From Bacteroidales bacterium Bact_13 (GTDB lineage: Bacteria; Bacteroidota; Bacteroidia; Bacteroidales; UBA932), in contig LUZE01000161.1 in the NCBI GenBank assembly GCA_001602845.1, forward strand, positions 1 to 49,841: 49,841 bases of DNA, in the 5' to 3' direction. Under the pieces are notes generated by a model. It was not told where the DNA came from. It did not search any database and saw only the letters and a program-made list of their open reading frames with translations. Positions 1-9,483 of this stretch are shown here, piece by piece (position 1 is the stretch's first letter; each line of letters starts with the position of its first letter). A program made the translations under genes and the position numbers.

Positions 1-569
1 GCATCCGCCCCGTGATCCTGGTCAACAAGATCGACCTCTACACGGAACCCGAGCTGCAGGAGCAGCTGGCCGCGTTCAAGGCGCTGTACCGGAACGCGGG
101 CTACGAGGTACTGGAAATCTCCGCCCGCAAGGGCACGGGACTGGCACAGGTGCGGGCGCTCTGCCGGGAAGGCCTCACCCTGTTTTCCGGCGCATCCGGC
201 GTCGGGAAATCCTCCCTGCTGAAAGCGCTCGACCCGACCCTCAACCCGAAGATCGGCGAGATTTCGCTGAGCCACCTGCAGGGGCGGCATACCACCACCT
301 TCTACGAGATGCACCCGCTCTCGGGCGGCGGCTTCGTCATCGACACGCCCGGCATCCGCGGCTTCGGCCTCGTTGACATCGCGCCCGAAGAGCTGAGCAC
401 CTATTTCCCGGAGATGCTGCGCGTGATGGACAACTGCCGGTTCAAGCCCTGCACCCATACCCACGAGCCCGGCTGCGCCGTAAAGGAAGCCGTGGAGGAC
501 GGACGCATCGCGCCCGAACGCTACAATTCCTATCTCGGCATGCTGGAAGAAGAGCACAAGTACCGTTAA
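1..569 (+). CDS. rsgA: Ribosome small subunit-dependent GTPase RsgA (3' part)
   Basis: The gene is cut by the left window edge; the frame is open from the first bases. The visible part shows the circularly permuted GTPase order typical of RsgA: NKID (G4), then the P-loop GASGVGKSSL, then DTPG (G3). It ends with the zinc-binding region, with Cys and His residues in CRFKPCTHTHEPGC. RsgA binds the 30S subunit late in assembly and couples GTP hydrolysis to release of maturation factors; rbfA, another 30S maturation factor, lies further along this window. The N-terminal OB-fold lies outside the window. The stop codon overlaps the start of the MATE gene by one base (TAATG), which suggests translational coupling. 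Confidence 0.97.
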   Translation, partial: IRPVILVNKIDLYTEPELQEQLAAFKALYRNAGYEVLEISARKGTGLAQVRALCREGLTLFSGASGVGKSSLLKALDPTLNPKIGEISLSHLQGRHTTTFYEMHPLSGGGFVIDTPGIRGFGLVDIAPEELSTYFPEMLRVMDNCRFKPCTHTHEPGCAVKEAVEDGRIAPERYNSYLGMLEEEHKYR

Positions 570-1891
570 TGGCCCTGCGCAATCCCATCAACCGCGAAGT
601 GGTCCGGCTCGCCGTGCCGAGCATCCTGGCCAACATCACGGTGCCGCTGGTGGGTATCGTGGACACGGCCATCGCCGGTCACCTGGGCGACGCCGTGCTG
701 ATCGGCGGCATCGCGGTCGGCACCATGCTCTTCGACCTGCTGTACTGGAACATGGGCTTCCTGCGCGTGGGCACGGGAGGCATCACCGCGCAGGCGTACG
801 GGCGGGGCGACATGAAAGCATCCATCGGGACGTTCTCGCAGGGCCTGGCCACGGCGCTGGTGGCTTCGCTGCTGGTGCTGGCCATCCAGTGGCTGTTCGC
901 CGAGGCGATGTTCCTGCTGGTGGACTGCTCGCCGGAAGTGGAGCGCGTGGCGCGCAACTATTTCTTCATCCGGGTCTGGGCGGCGCCCGCCACGCTGTCG
1001 CTGTTCGTCTTCAAGGGCTGGTTCATCGGCATGCAGAACACGGTGTTCCCGATGATCACCGACCTGTGGGTAAATATCGTGAACATGGTGGCCAGCTGGC
1101 TGCTCTCGTTCTATACGCCGCTGGGCATCAATGGCGTGGCCGTCGGCACGCTCGTGGCGCAGTGGACGGGCCTGCTGCTGGCGTTCCTGCTGATGCGCTC
1201 GAAATACCGCGACCTGATGCAGCAGACGACCATCCTGCACAGCATGAAATGGAAGTATTTCAAGCGGTTTTTTTCGGTCAACAGTTTCCTGTTCGTGCGC
1301 TCGCTGCTGATGCTGGTGGTCTATGAAGGATTCACCATCTTCGCCGCCCGGTTCGGCGACGTGGAACTGGCGGTCAGCTCGGTGATGATGCACCTGCTGT
1401 TGCTCTACTCGTATTTCGTCGACGGCTTCGCCTATGCGGGCGAGGCGATGACGGGACGGTTCATCGGGGAGCAGAACCGGCACTCCCTGAACGAGACGGT
1501 CAAATATGTGTTCTTCTGGGGCGCGGTGATCGGTATCCTCTCCACCGTTGCATATGCGGTGTTTCCCCGTTCGATCATCGGCATCCTGACCGACAACGCC
1601 GAAGTCATCACGGCCAGCGAGCCCTATCTGTTCTGGCTCCTGCTGATGCCGCTGCTCAGCTGCGTAGCGTTCATCTGGGACGGGATCTACATTGGCGCCA
1701 CGGCCTCCCGCTTTTTGATGGTCTGCATGATCTGGTCGGCGGGCCTGTTCATCACCGCCTTCTATCTGTGTGCGCCGCGCTTCGGCGCCCAGGCGCTCTA
1801 CATCGCCTATTTCGTCCACCTGGTCGTCCGGTCGGTCTACATGACCATCGCCGCCCGCCGCAGCGTCTGGTCACAAGTGCCCGCGCACTAG
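569..1891 (+). CDS. MATE family efflux transporter (DinF-like)
   Basis: A 440-residue protein that is hydrophobic throughout, with about 12 membrane segments, as expected for a MATE antiporter. The N-terminus (PSILANITVPLVGIVDTAIAG) and the repeated half around residues 220-300 fit the DinF branch, which exports organic cations or bile-salt-like compounds using a Na+ or H+ gradient. The exact substrate cannot be read from sequence. It starts on the last base of the rsgA stop codon, so the two genes are probably one transcript. A large hairpin element follows five bases after its stop and may end transcription. Confidence in the family is high and in DinF-type function moderate. Confidence 0.93.
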   Translation: MALRNPINREVVRLAVPSILANITVPLVGIVDTAIAGHLGDAVLIGGIAVGTMLFDLLYWNMGFLRVGTGGITAQAYGRGDMKASIGTFSQGLATALVASLLVLAIQWLFAEAMFLLVDCSPEVERVARNYFFIRVWAAPATLSLFVFKGWFIGMQNTVFPMITDLWVNIVNMVASWLLSFYTPLGINGVAVGTLVAQWTGLLLAFLLMRSKYRDLMQQTTILHSMKWKYFKRFFSVNSFLFVRSLLMLVVYEGFTIFAARFGDVELAVSSVMMHLLLLYSYFVDGFAYAGEAMTGRFIGEQNRHSLNETVKYVFFWGAVIGILSTVAYAVFPRSIIGILTDNAEVITASEPYLFWLLLMPLLSCVAFIWDGIYIGATASRFLMVCMIWSAGLFITAFYLCAPRFGAQALYIAYFVHLVVRSVYMTIAARRSVWSQVPAH

Positions 1892-1895
1892 CCCC

Positions 1896-2003
1896 CGTGG
1901 CAGATAACTCGCTATAAACCAGCGCTATAAAGAAAATCGGTTGCGTTATTTTACGCAACCGATTATCGTGTTATGGCTGATAATCAGCGATTTATCTGCC
2001 ACG
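1896..2003. repeat. Nested palindromic intergenic element, copy 1
   Basis: The outer arms run 1896-1913 and 1986-2003 and pair with a single mismatch. Inside lies a perfect 12-bp stem (1935-1946 with 1953-1964) built on ATCGGTTGCGT and ACGCAACCGAT with a six-base loop. It sits between two convergent genes, and its right arm contains the stop codon of the glycosidase gene on the other strand. A related element with the same inner stem is at 9269-9380. It could work as a bidirectional terminator, but the nested design and recurrence suggest a dispersed repeat family. Confidence 0.8.
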
Positions 2004-2891
2004 CGGCAATGTTATTACGATGGCGTTGGCGACGGGGCGTTCCCCGGCGGCGTCAAACTGATTGTTGTCGGAAGGGTGATTGACGACCTGGCCGCGGACG
2101 ACCATCGTCGTGGAGCCGCCGCCGTCGAGGTTGATGGCGTCTACGCAACCGAGCGCCTCCATCACCTGCAGCAATTCGAGCATCGACAGGCCAGCCGCCT
2201 GCTTGTTGCGGCCGTCAGCCACCAACAGCAGGACGGTGCCGTCTGCCCGGCGGCCGACTGCCGTACGCGGATGGCGGTTGGTGTTGAAGCGGTCTTTCAC
2301 CACCGGTTCCGGTTCGCCGCCGATCAACAGCAGCGGACCCGTCGTCACGACATCTTCCGCCTCGATGCCGCGTTCCCATGCCTGCAGGCTGTCGCTTTTG
2401 AGCACGTACAGTCCGCCCTGGAACGTCGCTACCGCACCCGTCTGGCGCGTACTGCGTCCCCGCCGGCGATTTTCGTAAGCATCGTATGCGTTAGGCGACT
2501 GTTCTGCCCCGTCGACGCGCAGATAGTTCACCGAGCCGTACGGTGCGCGCATGTTGAAGAACGAACCGTTGACCGCCGCCACCGCTCCGGCCTTCGCCGC
2601 CAGCGCCGTGGTCGTCTCCAGCGTCCGGTCTTCCGCCGGCACGATATCGAACCGCAACCCCGGCGCCACCTCCAGCACACAAAGATACTGGTTCGCCCCA
2701 AACAGGCTGCCCTCGAAAGCCGCCGTCCGAAGCACGATCCCTTCGGCCACCTGCTCGCTCTGCCACTCACCCCCCGCCAGCAAGTCTTCCTCCTGCGCCT
2801 GCAACGGACAAACGAATAACAATAGCGCAACGACAAGCGCCGCGGAGCGGCAGAGATGCCCGGTCAAGCCGGGCATGACAAATTTATTCAT
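1992..2891 (-). CDS. Secreted phosphodiester glycosidase family protein (NAGPA-like)
   Basis: The protein carries the NAGPA/phosphodiester glycosidase domain (PF09992): AVNGSFF near residue 100, a PRTAVG segment and the signature NLDGGGSTTM near the C-terminus. The family cleaves phosphodiester-linked sugars; in bacteria it is usually exported and its substrate is rarely known. The chosen start (299 aa) gives a signal peptide ending near CPLQAQ and overlaps the stop of rnr by a few bases (ATGAATAA), which suits co-transcription behind rnr. An in-frame ATG at 2948 would overlap rnr by 65 bp and is less attractive. The next ATG downstream (2876) lies inside a dispersed palindrome that here encodes part of the signal-peptide n-region (MPGLTGH). 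Confidence 0.85.
   Translation of the reverse strand: MNKFVMPGLTGHLCRSAALVVALLLFVCPLQAQEEDLLAGGEWQSEQVAEGIVLRTAAFEGSLFGANQYLCVLEVAPGLRFDIVPAEDRTLETTTALAAKAGAVAAVNGSFFNMRAPYGSVNYLRVDGAEQSPNAYDAYENRRRGRSTRQTGAVATFQGGLYVLKSDSLQAWERGIEAEDVVTTGPLLLIGGEPEPVVKDRFNTNRHPRTAVGRRADGTVLLLVADGRNKQAAGLSMLELLQVMEALGCVDAINLDGGGSTTMVVRGQVVNHPSDNNQFDAAGERPVANAIVITLPRGR
2856..2879. repeat. Short palindromic repeat (REP-like) inside a coding start
   Basis: This 24-bp sequence has 7-bp arms (TGCCCGG / CCGGGCA) around a five-base loop. The same 23 bases recur in intergenic DNA at 9072-9094, and a degenerate form is at 9433-9476. Here it overlies the first codons of the phosphodiester glycosidase and is translated as MPGLTGH. 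It looks like a small dispersed palindrome family. Confidence 0.75.
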
Positions 2892-4983
2892 CTTCTTCAA
2901 CCAACTCATAATCAAGAATTTTTTGCTCAAGATTGGCGCGCAGGACACGGACCTTTACCGGGTCGCCCAGACGGAACACCCGGCCCGAAGCCTTCCCCCG
3001 CGTCTCATATTTCTCCTCATCAAACTGATACCAATCCGTGTGAATCTCCCGCAACGAGATCATCCCCTCGATCTTCGTCGGCTCCACCTCAACATAAATA
3101 CCCCACTCCGTCAGGCCGCTCACATGCCCGTCGAACAGACGCCCGATCTTGTCCTGCATGAACTCCACCATCTTGTACTTGATCGAAGCCCGCTCCGCAT
3201 CCGTCGCAATCTGCTCACGCACAGAACTGTGCTCGCAACAATCCTCGTAGTACAATTTATCCTGCGAAGTCGCCCCGTCCATGTACATCGCCAGCAGACG
3301 ATGCACCATGATGTCCGGATAACGCCGGATCGGCGAAGTGAAATGCGTGTAATACTGGAACGCAAGACCGTAGTGCCCCACATTGTCCGTCGAATAACGC
3401 GCACGTGCCATGCTGCGCAGGGCCAGCAGCTGGAGCGCATTCTCCTCCGGCTTGCCCTTGGCCTCCTTCATCAGGTCGTTCAGCGCACCTGCTGCCCGCT
3501 TCGGATCGGACGTATCACCCAGCTTGTGCCCGAAATTCTTCGCGAAACTCCGCAACGAATCGAGCTTCTCCGGATCCGGATCCTCGTGGATACGATAGAC
3601 GAACGTCGGATTCTTCGCCTTGCACTTTTTCGTCGCATATTCGGCCACGCAGCGGTTCGCCAGCAACATGAACTCCTCGATGAGCCAGTTGCTCTCGCGG
3701 CTCTCCTTCTGGATGACATCGACCGGCTTGCCCGCCTCATCGACGATCACCTTCATCTCGGGCCGCTCGAATGAAATGGCCCCTTTCTCGAAACGCTGCG
3801 TGCGCAGGATCGTCGCCAGAGCGTGCAGATCGAGGATTTCCGCTGCCAGCGGCCCCTCCTTCGTTTCGATGATCTGCTGCGCCTGCTCATAATCGAACCG
3901 GTAGTCCGAATTGATAATCGTGCGGCCGAACCATTGCGAGATGACCTTCGCCTTGGCGTTCATCTCGAACACGGCACTGAAAGTCAGCTTGTCCTCGTGC
4001 GGACGGAGCGAGCAGAGCCTGTTCGACAGCTTTTCGGGCAGCATCGGGATGGTGCGGTCCACCAGATAGACCGACGTACCGCGCGCGAAAGCTTCCTTGT
4101 CGAGCGGAGAGCCGGGTGTCACATAATGCGTCACGTCGGCGATGTGGATGCCCACCTCGACGTTTCCGTTCTCCAGCTTGCGGTATGAGAGCGCATCGTC
4201 GTAGTCCTTCGCGTCCGTCGGGTCGATGGTGAAGGTGGCCACGTCGCGGAAGTCGCGCCGGCCCGCCAGGTCTTTCTCCGTGATATCTTCGGAAATCGCC
4301 TCGGCCGCCTTTTCGACCTCCGGCTCAAAACGGTAGGGCAGCTGGAACTCGGCCAGGATGGCGTGCATTTCCGTGTCGTTTTCACCGGGGACGCCGAGCA
4401 CGTCGACGATCCGGCCCAGCGGTTCGGGGCTCTGCTTCGGCCAGTCGGTGACCAGTACGGCCACCTTCATGCCATGGGCCGCCTTCTTGCCGCCGATCTC
4501 GGGCAGTTCGTCGGGACCCTTCACGTCGATGCGCACGTCGTAGGGCATGTTCTTGCTCTCGACGATGGCCCACACCTGCTTCCCCCGCACGATCAGGATA
4601 CCGATGTGCGGACGGGTGCTGCGGCGGATGATCTTGGTCACCTCGCCTTCCAGGCTGCGGCCCTTCGTCCCGGCGGCCAGGCGCCGTTTCGAGACGGCGA
4701 TCTTCACGAAGTCGCCGTTGAGCGCGAAATGCAGCTTGCGCATCGGCACGAAGACGTCTTCGGTCTTGCCTTCCACCTGCACGAAGCCGAATCCGTCGCG
4801 CGACAGCGAAACCGTCCCCTCGAACTCCTCCACGGATTTGGAGCGACGCTCCGTCTTCCGCACCGGCTCCTGTTCGCCCCGGGCCAGCCGCTTCGCACGC
4901 TTGAGGGCACCTTCCCGCACAGGCGCTCCTCTTTTCTTGGTATTTTTCCCTTTTTTACTCCCTTTTCGATTCGTTATTGCCAT
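2884..4983 (-). CDS. rnr: Ribonuclease R
   Basis: A 699-residue RNase R. A basic Lys/Arg-rich N-terminal tail is followed by a cold-shock/OB domain (GFGFVQVEG, about residues 60-90), the RNB catalytic domain and a C-terminal S1 domain from about residue 614. Within [16 protein letters not shown] near residue 257 carries the metal-binding aspartates, and [11 protein letters not shown] lies near residue 551. The enzyme degrades structured RNA 3' to 5' processively in the cytoplasm. It is divergent from gpmI, with a minus-strand -7 box at 5017-5024. The downstream glycosidase start overlaps its stop codon. Confidence 0.97.
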   Translation of the reverse strand: MAITNRKGSKKGKNTKKRGAPVREGALKRAKRLARGEQEPVRKTERRSKSVEEFEGTVSLSRDGFGFVQVEGKTEDVFVPMRKLHFALNGDFVKIAVSKRRLAAGTKGRSLEGEVTKIIRRSTRPHIGILIVRGKQVWAIVESKNMPYDVRIDVKGPDELPEIGGKKAAHGMKVAVLVTDWPKQSPEPLGRIVDVLGVPGENDTEMHAILAEFQLPYRFEPEVEKAAEAISEDITEKDLAGRRDFRDVATFTIDPTDAKDYDDALSYRKLENGNVEVGIHIADVTHYVTPGSPLDKEAFARGTSVYLVDRTIPMLPEKLSNRLCSLRPHEDKLTFSAVFEMNAKAKVISQWFGRTIINSDYRFDYEQAQQIIETKEGPLAAEILDLHALATILRTQRFEKGAISFERPEMKVIVDEAGKPVDVIQKESRESNWLIEEFMLLANRCVAEYATKKCKAKNPTFVYRIHEDPDPEKLDSLRSFAKNFGHKLGDTSDPKRAAGALNDLMKEAKGKPEENALQLLALRSMARARYSTDNVGHYGLAFQYYTHFTSPIRRYPDIMVHRLLAMYMDGATSQDKLYYEDCCEHSSVREQIATDAERASIKYKMVEFMQDKIGRLFDGHVSGLTEWGIYVEVEPTKIEGMISLREIHTDWYQFDEEKYETRGKASGRVFRLGDPVKVRVLRANLEQKILDYELVEEDE

Positions 4984-4991
4984 ATATTCCT

Positions 4992-5024
4992 TACTTTTGC
5001 GTGATTACAACGATAACAAATATA
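4992..5024. promoter_or_regulatory. Divergent rnr / gpmI promoter region
   Basis: Two Bacteroidota -7 boxes (TAnnTTTG) lie between the divergent genes: TACTTTTG on the plus strand at 4992-4999, about 33 bases before the gpmI ATG, and TATATTTG on the minus strand (5017-5024 in plus coordinates), about 33 bases before the rnr ATG. The boxes face past each other, so the two transcripts would overlap at their 5' ends. No clear TTTG -33 element is seen for either. Confidence 0.6.
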
Positions 5025-5032
5025 CAAAAAAT

Positions 5033-6556
5033 ATGAACAAGAAAGTTCTTTTGATGATTCTCGACGGCTGGGGTGAAGGCCGCCACGATTATTCCAACGC
5101 TATCTGGACCCAGGGCGCACCGCATATTGACGCCCTCCGGGAGAAATATCCGATGAGCCACCTGCAGGCTTGCGGCGAATATGTCGGCCTGCCCGACGGG
5201 CAGATGGGCAACTCCGAGGTCGGCCATATGAACCTCGGCGCCGGCCGGGTCGTGTACCAGGACCTCGTGAAGATCAATATCGCCTGCCGCGAACACAAAC
5301 TGCTTGAAAACAAGGAGATCGCTTCGGTTTTCGAATATGTGAAGACTTCCGGCAAGAAGCTGCACCTGATGGGCCTGACCTCCCACGGCGGCGTCCATTC
5401 CTCCCTCGACCATGTGTATGAGTTCCTGCGCGTAGCCAATGAGCAGGGTCTGGACAAGGTCTTCGTCCACGCTTTCATGGACGGACGCGACACCGACCCG
5501 CGCAGCGGCAAGGGATTCGTCGCCGAGCTGGAGCAGAAGATGGCCGAAACGACCGGCAAGGTCGCCACGGTCTGCGGACGCTTCTACGCGATGGACCGCG
5601 ACAAGCGCTGGAACCGCATCAAGGAAGCCTATGACCTGCTGGTCGAAGGCAAGGGCGCAGCCTTTACCTCCGCCACCGAAGGCATCCAAGCCTCCTACGA
5701 CGCCGAGGTGACCGACGAATTCATCAAGCCGATCGTCGTCACCGACGCAGCCGGCGCCCCGCTGGCGAAGATCGAGGAAGGCGACGCCATCATCTTCTAC
5801 AACTTCCGCAACGACCGCGCCCGCGAGCTGACCACCGTGCTCACGCAGCAGGACATGCCCGAAGAAGGCATGCACACGATTCCCCTGTACTACTGCTGCC
5901 TGACCCCGTACGACGCTTCCTTCACCGGCGTCCACATCCTCTTCGACAAGGAGCTCGTGCAGGACACCCTCGGCGAGACCGTCGCCAAGGCCGGCAAGCG
6001 CCAGCTCCGCATCGCCGAGACCGAAAAATACGCCCATGTGACGTTCTTCTTCAACGGCGGACGCGAGACGCAGTTCGAGAACGAGGACCGCATCCTGGTG
6101 AATTCGCCGAAGGTGCCCACCTACGACCTGCTGCCGCAGATGAGCGCACCCGAGGTGGCCGAAAAGCTGACCGAAGCCATCCGCAGCGAGAAGGAAGACC
6201 TCATCATCCTGAACTTCGCCAATGGTGACATGGTGGGACACACGGGTGTCTACAACTCAATCACCCGTGCCGTCGCCTGCATCGACCGCCTGGTGGGCCG
6301 CGTCGTGGATGAGGCCCTGGCGCACGGATACGTGGTGCTGCTGACCGCCGACCACGGCAACGCCGACTTCGCGGTCAACGCCGACGGCACGCCGAACACG
6401 GCGCACTCGCTGAATGTCGTGCAGTTCATCGTCATCGGCGCGGGCGACCAGGTCAAGACGGTCAAGGACGGCGCGCTCTGCAACGTCGCGCCGACGATCC
6501 TCAAGCTGATGGGCATTCCGCAGCCCGCAGCCATGACCGCCGAGCCGCTGATCTAG
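5033..6556 (+). CDS. gpmI: 2,3-bisphosphoglycerate-independent phosphoglycerate mutase
   Basis: A 507-residue iPGM of normal length that interconverts 3- and 2-phosphoglycerate in glycolysis and gluconeogenesis. It starts [14 protein letters not shown], where the aspartate binds Mn2+. The phosphoserine nucleophile is Ser61 in [23 protein letters not shown] follows, and the second metal site is TADHGNAD near residue 445. The ATG at 5033 was chosen because the family N-terminus begins there and a -7 box lies 33 bases upstream, although the frame stays open further back. Its stop is four bases from the stop of the convergent metallophosphoesterase. Confidence 0.97.
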   Translation: MNKKVLLMILDGWGEGRHDYSNAIWTQGAPHIDALREKYPMSHLQACGEYVGLPDGQMGNSEVGHMNLGAGRVVYQDLVKINIACREHKLLENKEIASVFEYVKTSGKKLHLMGLTSHGGVHSSLDHVYEFLRVANEQGLDKVFVHAFMDGRDTDPRSGKGFVAELEQKMAETTGKVATVCGRFYAMDRDKRWNRIKEAYDLLVEGKGAAFTSATEGIQASYDAEVTDEFIKPIVVTDAAGAPLAKIEEGDAIIFYNFRNDRARELTTVLTQQDMPEEGMHTIPLYYCCLTPYDASFTGVHILFDKELVQDTLGETVAKAGKRQLRIAETEKYAHVTFFFNGGRETQFENEDRILVNSPKVPTYDLLPQMSAPEVAEKLTEAIRSEKEDLIILNFANGDMVGHTGVYNSITRAVACIDRLVGRVVDEALAHGYVVLLTADHGNADFAVNADGTPNTAHSLNVVQFIVIGAGDQVKTVKDGALCNVAPTILKLMGIPQPAAMTAEPLI

Positions 6557-6560
6557 CCTT

Positions 6561-9023
6561 TTATTTGTCAGAAGTCGGGATGTCGCGGGTCGGAACGACC
6601 ACGCGGCCTTCCTCGTCGTAGATGGTCACCTCGATGTGGCCGCGGCGGACCTTGACGTCCAGCCGTGACTCATTGTCGTTGATCAGGATCGGAAAATCGT
6701 TGTTCATCTCTCCGGCCGGAACGAAGTGATATTCGTGCAGATCAGCGCCGATCATCAGGTCCACGCCGGCCTTGTTGAGCAGCGGCAGGAAGTTGTGGTT
6801 CATCCAGGTGTGGGGCACGAAATCGTCGGGCATCCGGGGATCGATCATCGGGGCGTGCAGGATGCAGATCTTGACGGGCGCACGCCGGAACGACGGCTCC
6901 TTCATCGCCTGCTCCGCCCAGGCCATCTGTTCGCGGAGATACTCTTCGTAGATCCGCTCTCCGGTGAGCGCCAGCGAATTCTTGACGCCCGTCTCCCCGG
7001 CATCGAGCACGATGAACGCCACGGGGCCCTCGCGGAAGGTATAATAGTACGGAGCTCCTTCCGCTTTCGGGAACACCTTTTCGACCAGTGCGACGCCGCT
7101 GCCGCGTCCCTCGTGGTTGCCGCGCGCGAACACGACGGGCAGGTTCCAGCCGCGGCTGCCCAGCCGTCCCACCTCATATTTGACCAGGCTGTCGACCGTC
7201 CAGTTGCCGGCCGAGATGATGTCCCCGTTGAGGACCAGGAAGTCGTTGTCCGCCACATCGACGCCGTCGAGCAGGGCGGAGTAGTGGTCGAGCCGCATGT
7301 GGACGTCGTTCATCACCGAGAAGTGGCACTCCTTGCGGTTGGGGTCGAACGTCGTGACGCTGTACCTTTCCGAAAGCATGTCGCGCCCGTAGGCCGGGCG
7401 GCGCGGATTGGCGGGATTGACCACCCGGTTGCCGATGCGGTAACCGTATTCCGCTCCGCGCGAGAGGCCCTCTACACGGACGGTGTGGAGCGTGCCGAAG
7501 AGCTTGCGCCCTGCGTAATTCTCCCAGACGCGGCGGCCGTTGTCGAGCTCGACCCAGCCCTGGCACGCGATGTCCGTCGTCCAGAGCACCGTGAACGCGG
7601 TCTCGCTCATATCCGTGACCCACGGCCCGCAGGTCACGTGGGAATCCTGTGCTTCGGTGCGGGGCTTGGCGGGGATGACCGTGCTGTCGAGGCCGTTTCC
7701 GTGGCGGTCGAGCAGCGTGAGGGCGATCCGGTCGTCATTCACGTCCATGTGGATGGCGCTCACCGAATGCGATCCTTCGGTCCAGCGGAAGGCGATCTTT
7801 TCGGGGTTCTGCAGCGCTTCGTCGGCGAAGTCGCGGCCGCGATCGTTGTCGCAGGCCGAGGTCTGGATATAGACCGTACCGGTGCTGCCGTCGGTGGGTT
7901 TGTCGTCATACAGGGCATGCGAGCGCACGTAGATATGGTTGTTGCCCGCCACGGCCAGGTCGACGCCCAGCTCGTCGAAGACTTTCTTCCAGCGGGAATA
8001 CTGGGCCGCGCGGCCGTTGGTGCCCTTGAACCATTCATAGTGCTGGCAGACCACGACGAATGTCGGCGGGTTCTCGCTGCCGCGCGCGAAGTTGACGCAG
8101 CTGCGAACCCAGGCCTGCGCCGCCATCAGGTCCTTCTCTGTTGTCGTATCCTCCGTATTGAGCATCACAAACAGCGTGTTGCCGTAGCGGAAATGGTAGC
8201 AGACCCCGGTCTCTCCTTCATAACCGTTCTGCGGGTAGAACGAAGTGCCGGTGAAGAACGGGTTGGGGATGTCGAAGTCATGGCTATCCTGCGACTGGCG
8301 GGTCCAGTTGTCGTGGTTGCCGTTGACCCGGGCCCAAAGGTAGTTGTGGAAGTTATCTTCTTCGAACATCCTGCGCCAGAACGAGTAGCTGCCGCCCCAG
8401 GCCACCACGTCGCCCGGGCTGAGGATCCAGTCGAGCGAAGGGTCGCGGCGCTGCATCGTGTCGATCATGCCCATGGCGACTTCCAGGCGCTTGGGAAGCG
8501 GGGTATAGCTATGGAAGTCGGATATGATGCAGGCGGACCAGTTCCCGGCGCCGGCCGTACGGAAGCGGTATTCGGCGCTCCGGCCCACGGGCTGGCCGTC
8601 CTCCCGGTCAAGGATGATATATTTATAGTCGGTGTCGGGTTTGAGGTCCGTGAGCGTCACGCCGCACTTGGTGAAGACGGCGTCCTCATGAATGTCGCTT
8701 CCGTCCGGGGCCTTTGAGTAGATTCCCTGGAACGCCCATGTCCGTTTATGCTGCGAGGGCTGGATCTCGCGGGCTTCGTTCCACTGCGCGTCGGAGGCTT
8801 CGGCCAGCAGCACGCTGGTCTGCCGCGACGTGGTGTCGCACGCCCAGCTGATGCACATTGCCGTCGAGGCGTCTTCGCCCGGTCCGGACGAGATGCTGTA
8901 GAGACGTTGTGAGACGGGCAGGTCGAGCGGCCGCAGGATTGTTCCGGACAGCAGGATCAAAAGTGACGCGAGCGTTGTGGCGACGGCGCCAATGAAAACG
9001 AGAAAGCTGAGGTGTTTTTTCAT
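6561..9023 (-). CDS. Secreted tandem metallophosphoesterase (purple acid phosphatase-like)
   Basis: An 820-residue exported protein with two complete calcineurin-like phosphoesterase domains. The N-terminus (MKKHLSFLVFIGAVATTLAS) is a signal peptide or signal anchor, followed by a fibronectin-like domain as in purple acid phosphatases. Domain 1 has SDFHS (about 168), PGDVV, NGNHD (about 235), CQHYEW and GNNHIYVRS (about 360). The last replaces the usual first His of GHxH with Asn. A second fibronectin-like segment leads to domain 2: MNDVHMR (about 573), NGDII, RGNHE (about 636), LHAP and GADLHEYHF (about 759). The start at 9023 lies 20 bases after a -7 box. Likely a periplasmic or surface phosphatase or phosphodiesterase with unknown substrate. 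Confidence 0.88.
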   Translation of the reverse strand: MKKHLSFLVFIGAVATTLASLLILLSGTILRPLDLPVSQRLYSISSGPGEDASTAMCISWACDTTSRQTSVLLAEASDAQWNEAREIQPSQHKRTWAFQGIYSKAPDGSDIHEDAVFTKCGVTLTDLKPDTDYKYIILDREDGQPVGRSAEYRFRTAGAGNWSACIISDFHSYTPLPKRLEVAMGMIDTMQRRDPSLDWILSPGDVVAWGGSYSFWRRMFEEDNFHNYLWARVNGNHDNWTRQSQDSHDFDIPNPFFTGTSFYPQNGYEGETGVCYHFRYGNTLFVMLNTEDTTTEKDLMAAQAWVRSCVNFARGSENPPTFVVVCQHYEWFKGTNGRAAQYSRWKKVFDELGVDLAVAGNNHIYVRSHALYDDKPTDGSTGTVYIQTSACDNDRGRDFADEALQNPEKIAFRWTEGSHSVSAIHMDVNDDRIALTLLDRHGNGLDSTVIPAKPRTEAQDSHVTCGPWVTDMSETAFTVLWTTDIACQGWVELDNGRRVWENYAGRKLFGTLHTVRVEGLSRGAEYGYRIGNRVVNPANPRRPAYGRDMLSERYSVTTFDPNRKECHFSVMNDVHMRLDHYSALLDGVDVADNDFLVLNGDIISAGNWTVDSLVKYEVGRLGSRGWNLPVVFARGNHEGRGSGVALVEKVFPKAEGAPYYYTFREGPVAFIVLDAGETGVKNSLALTGERIYEEYLREQMAWAEQAMKEPSFRRAPVKICILHAPMIDPRMPDDFVPHTWMNHNFLPLLNKAGVDLMIGADLHEYHFVPAGEMNNDFPILINDNESRLDVKVRRGHIEVTIYDEEGRVVVPTRDIPTSDK

Positions 9024-9043
9024 GACATTCATCCTAGATACTA

Positions 9044-9051
9044 CAAAGTTA
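9044..9051 (-). promoter_or_regulatory. -7 promoter box for the tandem metallophosphoesterase gene
   Basis: TAACTTTG on the minus strand matches TAnnTTTG and ends 20 bases before the chosen ATG at 9023. The alternative ATG at 9032 would be too close to the predicted transcription start. No -33 match is visible. Confidence 0.5.
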
Positions 9052-9071
9052 GTGGAAATTCCCGTTCCTTC

Positions 9072-9114
9072 GTCATGCCCGGCTTGACCGGGCAGCTGGT
9101 AATAGTGGCGCGCC
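9072..9114 (+). repeat. REP-like palindrome plus flank, direct repeat copy 1
   Basis: It begins with the same 23 bases as the reverse complement of 2857-2879 (arms TGCCCGG / CCGGGCA) and runs on to GTGGCGCGCC. A diverged copy with the same order of blocks and one indel is at 9433-9476. Confidence 0.65.
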
Positions 9115-9268
9115 GCCAGCCGTCGCTCCGCTTGGCGGGCTTTTCCCCGGGGCGCAGCCGGAACCGTTTGGGGCTGCGAGCCCTCGCCCCAAACGAACCG
9201 CGGCTGCTGCACCAGGCCTACGCACAGCCCGCGCTCCGCGACGGTCACCATCGTCTGGGCGGGAGTTA

Positions 9269-9380
9269 CCCGTGGTGGCTAACTATCTGTTTACCAACGC
9301 TTTCTTTGAAATCGGTTGCGTCAAAATACGCAACCGATAATTGCTTATCGGCTGATACACAGTGTGTTAACCACCACGGG
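9269..9380. repeat. Nested palindromic intergenic element, copy 2
   Basis: The outer 15-bp arms 9269-9283 (CCCGTGGTGGCTAAC) and 9366-9380 pair with one mismatch. The inner stem 9311-9321 with 9328-9338 is the same ATCGGTTGCGT / ACGCAACCGAT sequence as at 1936-1963, again with a six-base loop. The right side of both copies also shares a GGCTGATA segment. The outer arms differ from copy 1 in sequence but keep the pairing, which is compensatory change. Confidence 0.8.
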
Positions 9381-9432
9381 CCATCCCTTGCTTTGAGCCC
9401 AATCCTGTGTTGCCCGACTGATCTCCCCGATT

Positions 9433-9476
9433 ATCATACTCGGCCCCGACCGGGCATCTGATAACTGTGGCGCGCC
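9433..9476 (+). repeat. REP-like direct repeat copy 2 (diverged)
   Basis: The block order matches 9072-9114, ending GTGGCGCGCC, with scattered substitutions and one extra base. Its palindrome is degenerate. Confidence 0.55.
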
Positions 9477-9483
9477 ATTGTTT

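Noticed and set aside
566-1819. A 417-codon minus-strand frame across the MATE gene
   Set aside because: Rich in Arg, His, Gln and Asp, as expected of antisense GC-rich DNA; the plus-strand transporter explains the region.
9012-9461. A 149-codon plus-strand frame in the noncoding region upstream of hicAB
   Set aside because: It runs through two palindromic repeats and a nested hairpin element, has no recognisable domain and overlaps the start of the metallophosphoesterase gene.
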